DNA of 64,000 nt from Candidatus Rokuibacteriota bacterium (GTDB lineage: Bacteria; Methylomirabilota; Methylomirabilia; Rokubacteriales; CSP1-6), in contig QHSI01000122.1 in assembly GCA_003221515.1 (NCBI GenBank), forward strand, positions 1 to 64,000. Reading direction: 5' to 3'. How positions within the stretch are numbered: the stretch's first letter is position 1; each line of letters opens with the position of its first letter. Made by a program: the position numbers and the translations under genes. The notes under the pieces are model-generated. The model had not been told where the DNA came from and did not search any database. It saw only the letters and a program-made list of their open reading frames with translations. Positions 58,871 to 64,000 of this stretch are shown here, in pieces.

Positions 58871-60790
58871 ATGCGTTTCGACTGGCTACGCCCAACGACG
58901 TGCGTCGTGATGATGCTCACCCTGGTCGGGACGGCCGGCGCCCAGCCGACGAAGTTCCAGGAAGCGCCCACGCTGGCCGAGCAGGTCAAGGCCGGCAAGC
59001 TCCCGCCGGTGGAGAAGCGCCTGCCCAGCGATCCGCTCGTGGTTCCGGTGGTCGAGCGGGCCGGCCAGTACGGCGGCGTGTGGCGGCGCGCGTTCCTGGG
59101 TCCGGCCGACGCCAACAACTACGTGCGCGTCGTCTACGACGCCCTCTTCAGATTTTCGCCCGACGGCGCCAAGATCGAGCCGAAGATCGCCGCCGGATGG
59201 GAGTCGTCGAAAGATTTCCGGACCTGGACGATCAAGCTCCGTCAGGGCGCGCGCTGGTCGGACGGCGCGGCGTTCACCGCCGACGACATCCTGTTCTGGT
59301 ATCAGGACGTGCTGTTGAACAAGGACCTCACGCCGGCGCTTCCGTCCTGGATGCGCAACGCGGACGGCACGCCGGCCGGCGTCGAGAAGGTCAGCGCGAC
59401 GGCTGTCCGCTGGACCTACAAGCAGCCCAACACGCTGCTGCTCACCGCGCTGGCGAACCAGGACGGCGGCGACCGGACCTACGCTGTGTTCCTCCCCGCT
59501 CACTACCTCAAGAAGTTCCACGCGGCCCACGCCAAGAAGGACGAGCTCGACAAGCTGGTGGCCGCCGCCGGCTTCAAGACGTGGACCGAGCTCTTCGCCG
59601 CGCGCAACGCGCCGCCCGAGAACCCGGAGCGGCCGACGATGGCGGCGTGGGCGCCGGCGACCCGCGTGAGCGACCAGGTCTTCACGCTCAAGCGCAATCC
59701 CTACTTCGTGGGCGTGGACCCGAGCGGCAACCAGCTGCCGTACCTCGACGAGGTGCGCTTCACGTTTTTCGCGGACATTCAGGCCCTCAACTTGGCCGCT
59801 ATCGCGGGCGAGTTCGACATGCAGGAGCGGCATATACAGATGACGAACTATCCGGTCTTCAAGGAGACCGAGAAGACCGGGAAGTACCGCGTGATCACGT
59901 GGCCGACCTTCGGCGGCGCCGACGCGGTCATCCAGTTCAACCAGACCTACAAGGCCGACCCGGACATCGGCAAGCTGATGGCCACCCGGGAGTTCCGGAT
60001 CGCGCTGTCGGAGGCGATCAACCGCGACCAGATCAAGGAGTCGGTGTTTCTCGGGCTCGGCGAGCCCCGTCAGGGCGTGCCGTCGCCGGGGCATCCGTTC
60101 TTCCCGGGCGCCGCGTACGCCAACAAGTACACGCAGTACCGGCCCGACGCGGCCAACAAGGCGCTCGACCAGCTCGGCCTCATGAAGCGCGACGCCGACG
60201 GCACGCGTCTCACGCCCAGCGGCAAGCGCGTCGTGCTCGAGCTCTCGGTGGTCCCGGCCTTCGCGGCATGGCCCGACGTGGCCCAGCTGGTCGCCAAGGA
60301 CTGGGAGAAAGTCGGCGTGAAGACCGTCGTCCAGCTGCGGGAGCGCGCGCTGCACTTCAGGATGCGCGACAACAACGAGCTGATGACCGAGATGTGGAAC
60401 GAGGACACGACCGGCTTCCCGTTCACCGGCAACGCGAAGTTCGACCCGCGCAACTCGCCGATCCTCACGCTGGGGCCACTCTACGGCCGCTGGGTGCAGA
60501 CCAAGGGCGCCGAGGGCGTCGAGCCGCCGGCTCCCATCAAGCGCATCATGGAGATCGTGGATCAGGCCAAGACCGTCGGGCCCGAGCAGCAGGCGAAGCT
60601 GGGGCAGGAGCTGTTCCGGATCTGGGTCGACAACCTCTGGGAGGTCGGCACGATCGGGCTGACGCCGATGGTGCAGGGCGTCGTGGTGACCAACACGCGA
60701 TTCCGCAACGTCCCGACGACGCTCGGCAACGACTGGCCGCTTCGCAGCCCGGGCAACGCGCGCGCCGAGCAGTTCTTCTTCGCCCGGTGA
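58871..60790 (+). CDS. ABC transporter substrate-binding protein, long family-5 type
   Basis: A 639-residue binding protein, longer than the other four here. ATG 58871 after AAGGGGGGAACTTCT; signal peptide MRFDWLRPTTCVVMMLTLVGTAGA. It has the ERAGQYGGVWRRAFLGPADANNYVRVVYDALFRF opening of the subfamily, TADDILFWYQDVL, GNQLPYLDEVRFTFFADIQALNLAAIAGEFDMQERHI and VGTIGLTPMVQGVVV. Related proteins pair with DppB/DppC-type permeases such as those that begin at 62979. A 156-base gap before it shows no gene. Confidence 0.9.
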   Translation: MRFDWLRPTTCVVMMLTLVGTAGAQPTKFQEAPTLAEQVKAGKLPPVEKRLPSDPLVVPVVERAGQYGGVWRRAFLGPADANNYVRVVYDALFRFSPDGAKIEPKIAAGWESSKDFRTWTIKLRQGARWSDGAAFTADDILFWYQDVLLNKDLTPALPSWMRNADGTPAGVEKVSATAVRWTYKQPNTLLLTALANQDGGDRTYAVFLPAHYLKKFHAAHAKKDELDKLVAAAGFKTWTELFAARNAPPENPERPTMAAWAPATRVSDQVFTLKRNPYFVGVDPSGNQLPYLDEVRFTFFADIQALNLAAIAGEFDMQERHIQMTNYPVFKETEKTGKYRVITWPTFGGADAVIQFNQTYKADPDIGKLMATREFRIALSEAINRDQIKESVFLGLGEPRQGVPSPGHPFFPGAAYANKYTQYRPDAANKALDQLGLMKRDADGTRLTPSGKRVVLELSVVPAFAAWPDVAQLVAKDWEKVGVKTVVQLRERALHFRMRDNNELMTEMWNEDTTGFPFTGNAKFDPRNSPILTLGPLYGRWVQTKGAEGVEPPAPIKRIMEIVDQAKTVGPEQQAKLGQELFRIWVDNLWEVGTIGLTPMVQGVVVTNTRFRNVPTTLGNDWPLRSPGNARAEQFFFAR

Positions 60791-60861
60791 TAGGCGTGCC
60801 GTCGGCCGTCGCGGGGCCGACTGCATGATGGCGCGCGGGTACTAAGCCGCGAGCGATCACT

Positions 60862-61380
60862 TCATAGTCCACGCGCCTTCTCGGCCTCGACGAACCCGGG
60901 GATCTGCACCCAGCGCAGCCCCTTGGGATCGTGCGCGACCTCGACCTTGCGGCCCTCGGAGTCTTGAAGCCCGAGCGGATGATTCACGAGCTCGATCAGG
61001 TTGCCGTCGGGGTCCTCGATGTAGGCGTAGTGCTCGCTGCTGTCCTCGCGGCGCCCCTGCTGCGGGTCGGTACCGCCGATGTCGCTGCCGGTGCTGGCTG
61101 CCGACGTCCTCACGTGAGGGATCCCGAGGGCGGCGAGGTGCGCGAGAGTCGACTCCCAGTCGTCGACCTCGATCGCGAAGTGGCTCGACGACACGATCGT
61201 CGGACGCGGCGTCACCGTGAAGTGGACCTCGCCGCTGCCGAGCCTCAGCTGGAGCTGGCGCCGGTTCAGCGCCGGGCCGCGATCGAGGAACTCGGCGCCG
61301 AGCACCTTCTCGTACCACGCCCGCGTCCGCTCGCGGTCGCTGATCTGGACGTTCACGTGGTGGATCATCTTGATGGCCAT
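60862..61380 (-). CDS. VOC-family protein (glyoxalase-like)
   Basis: A 172-residue single-domain VOC protein: MIHHVNVQISDRERTRAWYEKVLGAEF and, after an insert (ASTGSDIGGTDPQQGRREDSS), HYAYIEDPDGNLIELVNHPLG. His on the first strand (HHVNV) and Glu of the last (NLIELV) fit a metal site. A polar tail of about 35 residues follows. First of three minus genes between a binding protein and a permease, likely one transcript with the nitroreductase 9 bases upstream. Confidence 0.85.
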   Translation of the reverse strand: MAIKMIHHVNVQISDRERTRAWYEKVLGAEFLDRGPALNRRQLQLRLGSGEVHFTVTPRPTIVSSSHFAIEVDDWESTLAHLAALGIPHVRTSAASTGSDIGGTDPQQGRREDSSEHYAYIEDPDGNLIELVNHPLGLQDSEGRKVEVAHDPKGLRWVQIPGFVEAEKARGL

Positions 61381-61389
61381 GGGCGACTC

Positions 61390-62022
61390 CTATATCCCTT
61401 GATACGGGGTACCCCAAGAGTCCTGGAACACGATTTCCTTGAGCGGCCCGCGACCGACGGGGCCGAACGTCCCCATCGGATAGCCGATCGGCAGGATCGC
61501 GTACGAGTGGACACCGGGCGGCAGTCCGAGCGCGGCCTCGGCTTCCTTCTCGTGCAGAAGATGTCGCGTCGTCAGGGTCGCGCCGAGTCCGAGCGCGCGG
61601 GCGGCAAGCAGCATGTTCTGCACCGCGGGATAAATCGACGCGCCGGAGCTGCGGGTGGGCGCGGCCGCACCCTCCTCGAGGCACGGCACGATCCACACTG
61701 GAGCCTCGTGGAAGTGATCGGTCAGGTACTCCACCGCCGCGTGCTGGCGGTTGTACTGCTCGCGGGTGACGCCCGGCGGTGGGTTGCTCTTGAGATAGCG
61801 AGGCCCGACGACCTCGTCGAAGGCGCGCTTGTACCAGACCTGCACGGCCTGCTTGATCTTTCGATCCTTGATCACCAGGAACCGCCAGCGCTGGGTGTTG
61901 CCGCCGTTGGGCGCGCACACCCCTGCCTGCAAGATCTTTCGGATCAGCTCGTCGGGAACCGGGTCGGGCTTCAGCCGGCGCATGGCGCGCATGGTTTGCA
62001 TGGTCTCGAAGAGGTCTGGCAT
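61390..62022 (-). CDS. Nitroreductase-family flavoprotein
   Basis: A 210-residue NAD(P)H nitroreductase-like protein. FMN contacts: RAMRRLKPDPVP at 12-23 and NGGNTQRWRFLVIKD (about 40-54). QNMLLAARALGLGATLTTRH near 125 and ILPIGYPMGTFGPVGRGPLKEI at the end are typical. It may reduce nitro groups or quinones, or act as a dehydrogenase or deiodinase. Most similar small fragment in the window is the relic at 17788. Confidence 0.9.
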   Translation of the reverse strand: MPDLFETMQTMRAMRRLKPDPVPDELIRKILQAGVCAPNGGNTQRWRFLVIKDRKIKQAVQVWYKRAFDEVVGPRYLKSNPPPGVTREQYNRQHAAVEYLTDHFHEAPVWIVPCLEEGAAAPTRSSGASIYPAVQNMLLAARALGLGATLTTRHLLHEKEAEAALGLPPGVHSYAILPIGYPMGTFGPVGRGPLKEIVFQDSWGTPYQGI

Positions 62023-62059
62023 GGGGCCTTCCTTTCTTCATCCGGTCCGAGTGTCCGAA

Positions 62060-62920
62060 TCATACGCCGACCGGGGCCCATTGCATCGAATGTCCCGCGA
62101 CCGCGGTGCGCGCGTTCACGAAGGCGACCGCCGCCGCGACCACGTCGGGGTGGCGGAGGATCCGCCGGTGGCCAAGCCCGTCGGTCATGAGCAGGCCGGC
62201 GCCCCGCCAGGCGTGCGTGATCGCGAGGCCGTGCTGCCACGGCACCTCCCCGTCGCCGCGATCGTGGATCACGAGCAGCGGCGCGTCGAGCGACGGCGCG
62301 AGCGCGGCGGCGTCGAAGGCGGACCACGAACGTCCGACGCGCGCCTCGATCCGCTGGCGCATCCGCTCGCGCACCGCGGGCGTGAAGCCGAGCGCCGCCG
62401 CGAAGCGGACGGACGGGCTGACCAGGTCGGCGGCCGGACCGACGAGGACGACCGCGCCGGCGTCGAGGCCTTCGTAGAGCGCGCGCGTCGCGGCGGTGGC
62501 GCCGACGGAGTGCGCGATGAGCCCGGCCAGTGGCCCGCGCGCGGCCGCGACGGCCAGGATCGCGTCGGTCATCTCGGGAATCGTCAGCAGGCCCCCGTCG
62601 GACGCGCCGTGGCCCGGCGCATCGAACGTCACAACCGAGAAGCCGCGCGTGGTCAGCGGCTCCACGAAGGCGCCGAGTTGCGCGCCACGCCCGCCCCAGC
62701 CGTGCACGAGGAGGACGCTCGGCCCGGCCCCCCACACCCACGTCTCGACCCGGCGCGCGCCGACGCGTATCGGCCGCGCGCGCGCGGCGCCGAGCAGATC
62801 GATCTCCGTCTGCCGCCGGCGTGGCCGGGGCGGCGTCCGGAACAGACGCTCGGCGGCGCGCGCCGCGAGCTCTGGCGCCAGGTGCGACAGCGCACGGTTG
62901 GCCGCCCGAGCGAGGGGCAT
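62060..62920 (-). CDS. Alpha/beta hydrolase
   Basis: About 286 residues from ATG 62920 (a TTG eight codons upstream, 62944, is an alternative). VWGAGPSVLLVHGWGGRG is the oxyanion strand, GLIAHSVGATAATRAL the nucleophile elbow (Ser), VIHDRGDGEVPWQHGL the acid Asp region and DGLGHRRILRH the His. An HRR-type ending and a helical N-terminal segment (residues 1-40) are the unusual points. Third minus gene of the block; the divergent permease starts 58 bases away. Confidence 0.82.
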   Translation of the reverse strand: MPLARAANRALSHLAPELAARAAERLFRTPPRPRRRQTEIDLLGAARARPIRVGARRVETWVWGAGPSVLLVHGWGGRGAQLGAFVEPLTTRGFSVVTFDAPGHGASDGGLLTIPEMTDAILAVAAARGPLAGLIAHSVGATAATRALYEGLDAGAVVLVGPAADLVSPSVRFAAALGFTPAVRERMRQRIEARVGRSWSAFDAAALAPSLDAPLLVIHDRGDGEVPWQHGLAITHAWRGAGLLMTDGLGHRRILRHPDVVAAAVAFVNARTAVAGHSMQWAPVGV

Positions 62921-62978
62921 CAAGCGAGAATTCGGATCAGTCAAGCCATATCTTGGGCCGTGCGAAGATAGGGCGCCG

Positions 62979-63968
62979 ATGACCCGCTACGTCCTGAAAC
63001 GGCTGCTGCTGCTGCCCGTCCTCCTGTTCCTCTTCTCGGTCACCGTCTTCGCGATCGTCCAGGCGCCGCCGGGCGATTTCCTCACGACCTACGTGGCCAC
63101 GCTGGCGTCGTCGGGAAGCTCGATCAGCGCCGAGCAGGTCGAGGCCCTGCGCCGCGAGTACGGCCTGGACCAGCCGGTCTGGATCCAGTACGTCCGGTGG
63201 ATGGAGAATCTCGCGAAGGGCAACCTCGGCCTCTCGCTCGAGTACCAGCGGCCGAACGCTGAGCTGATCGGCGAGCGGCTCGTGCTCACCGTGGTCCTGG
63301 CGCTGTTCTCGTTCGTCTTCACCTGGATCGTCGCGGTGCCGGCCGGAATCTATTCGGCGATGCACCCGCGCTCGGCGCTCGACTACGCGCTGACCGTCCT
63401 CAACTACGTCGGCGTGGCGACGCCGAACTTCATGCTGGCGCTCGTGCTCATGTGGAGCGCCTTCGCGTACTTCGGCGTCTCGGTGACCGGGCTCTTCTCG
63501 CCGGACTTCGTCGAGGCGCCCTGGAACCTCGCGCGCGTCGTGGATTTACTGAAGCACCTGTGGCTCCCCGCGGTCGTCCTCGGCGTCGCCGGCACGGCGC
63601 GGCTCACGCGGGTGATGCGCGCCAACCTGCTCGACGAGCTGCACAAGCCCTACGTCACCACCGCGCGCGCCAAGGGGCTGCCGGAGTGGCGGCTGGTCTT
63701 GCGCTATCCGGCGCGCCTGGCCCTCAATCCGCTGGTGAGCACGATCGGCTGGTATCTCCCGGCCCTGTTCTCCGGGAGCCTGATCGTGGCCACCGTCATG
63801 AACCTCCCGAACATCGGACCGCTGCTGCTGCGCGCGCTCGTCAACCAGGACATGTACCTGGCGGGCAGCATCCTGCTCATCTATTGCTTCCTCACGATCG
63901 TCGGCACCCTGATCTCGGACATCCTGCTCGCGTGGCTCGACCCGCGCATCCGGCTGGAGGAGGGCTGA
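62979..63968 (+). CDS. ABC transporter permease, DppB/OppB type
   Basis: A 329-residue permease: YVLKRLLLLPVLLFLFSVTVFAIVQ, a PPGDF and AEQVEALRREYGLDQPVWIQYVRWMENLAKGNLGLSLEYQRPN extracytoplasmic stretch with the DppB-type QYxRW, EAA loop RAKGLPEWRLVLRYPARL and the terminal DPRIRLEEG. It probably serves the binding protein at 58871, from which it is separated by the minus-strand block. A second permease frame starts one base after the stop. Confidence 0.9.
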   Translation: MTRYVLKRLLLLPVLLFLFSVTVFAIVQAPPGDFLTTYVATLASSGSSISAEQVEALRREYGLDQPVWIQYVRWMENLAKGNLGLSLEYQRPNAELIGERLVLTVVLALFSFVFTWIVAVPAGIYSAMHPRSALDYALTVLNYVGVATPNFMLALVLMWSAFAYFGVSVTGLFSPDFVEAPWNLARVVDLLKHLWLPAVVLGVAGTARLTRVMRANLLDELHKPYVTTARAKGLPEWRLVLRYPARLALNPLVSTIGWYLPALFSGSLIVATVMNLPNIGPLLLRALVNQDMYLAGSILLIYCFLTIVGTLISDILLAWLDPRIRLEEG

Positions 63969-63969
63969 G

Positions 63970-64000
63970 ATGGCCGCGGAGGCCGTGCCGGCCGTGGCGG
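63970..64000 (+). CDS. Start of the next gene, probably a DppC-type permease (cut by window edge)
   Basis: ATG at 63970, one base beyond the permease stop, gives MAAEAVPAVA and runs out of the window. Position after a DppB-type gene suggests a DppC-type permease; the ten residues themselves show nothing diagnostic. Confidence 0.5.
   Translation, partial: MAAEAVPAVA

Noticed and set aside
1-64000. tRNA, rRNA, CRISPR arrays, prophage or IS transposase genes
   Set aside because: None could be recognised on either strand; no regularly spaced repeats beyond the dispersed and tandem ones listed.

Overview
The window is very GC-rich, with G or C at most third codon positions, and densely coding. 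It has no tRNA, rRNA, CRISPR array, phage gene or transposase that I can recognise. The gene content is several dipeptide/opine-type and one nitrate/taurine-type ABC importer, a TctCBA tricarboxylate transporter, many amidohydrolases, VOC proteins, SDRs, LLM flavoproteins and alpha/beta hydrolases, plus Rieske and molybdenum oxidoreductases. This suits a free-living organic-acid or aromatic-degrading soil or sediment bacterium. A Candidatus Rokubacteria/Methylomirabilota-like or deltaproteobacterial-grade genome is my inference from gene style, not something the sequence proves.

Layout. 0-3.2 kb: the tail of an FMN alpha-hydroxyacid dehydrogenase, a broken and apparently chimeric metallo-beta-lactamase-fold gene, a frameshifted gene of unknown family and a small coiled-coil protein. 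3.2-9 kb: a DMSO-reductase-family molybdoenzyme, a NicO-type metal exporter/importer, a VOC protein, an alpha/beta hydrolase and a peptidase-E/glutamine-amidotransferase-like protein with a CysRS-like C-terminus. 9-16.2 kb (minus): a complete six-gene peptide-type ABC operon with two paralogous binding proteins, behind a good sigma70-type promoter and a palindrome. 16.4-17.9 kb: a His-rich membrane protein and a nitroreductase relic. 17.9-27.9 kb: a catabolic island (two amidohydrolases, two D-2-hydroxyacid dehydrogenases, SDR, cupin, alpha/beta hydrolase, double-domain VOC dioxygenase-like protein, LLM flavoprotein, class II aldolase).

28-32 kb: a TctA relic, a P-loop protein and an intact TctCBA operon. 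32-38.6 kb: universal stress protein, a heavily decayed PLP-decarboxylase pseudogene, VOC protein, lipoprotein serine protease, a DUF1344-like secreted protein with a foreign tail, alpha/beta hydrolase, an orphan binding protein and an EamA transporter. 38.6-45.8 kb: SDR/LLM pair, GNAT, serine beta-lactamase-like hydrolase, FAH-family hydrolase, aldo/keto reductase, FAD monooxygenase. 45.8-50.4 kb: a taurine/nitrate-type importer whose ATPase and binding protein are on plus and whose two permeases are on minus, around an MlaC-SPOR fusion. 50.5-55.2 kb: Rieske dioxygenase beta/alpha, an enolase-superfamily enzyme, an AMP-ligase with eroded catalytic motifs and a molybdoenzyme N-terminal relic. 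55.2-64 kb: one permease-permease-binding protein set, a second binding protein, a three-gene minus block (VOC, nitroreductase, hydrolase) and the start of a further permease pair.

Functional reading: transporters import acidic or peptide-like substrates; ring hydroxylation (Rieske), ring cleavage (VOC), C-C hydrolysis (alpha/beta hydrolase, FAH), decarboxylation (amidohydrolases) and side-chain redox steps (SDR, 2-hydroxyacid dehydrogenases, LLM) could form one or more aromatic or keto-acid pathways, but the substrate is unknown. Two other themes stand out: at least two families of short dispersed intergenic repeats, and an unusual number of gene relics and frameshifted genes lying at junctions between intact operons.
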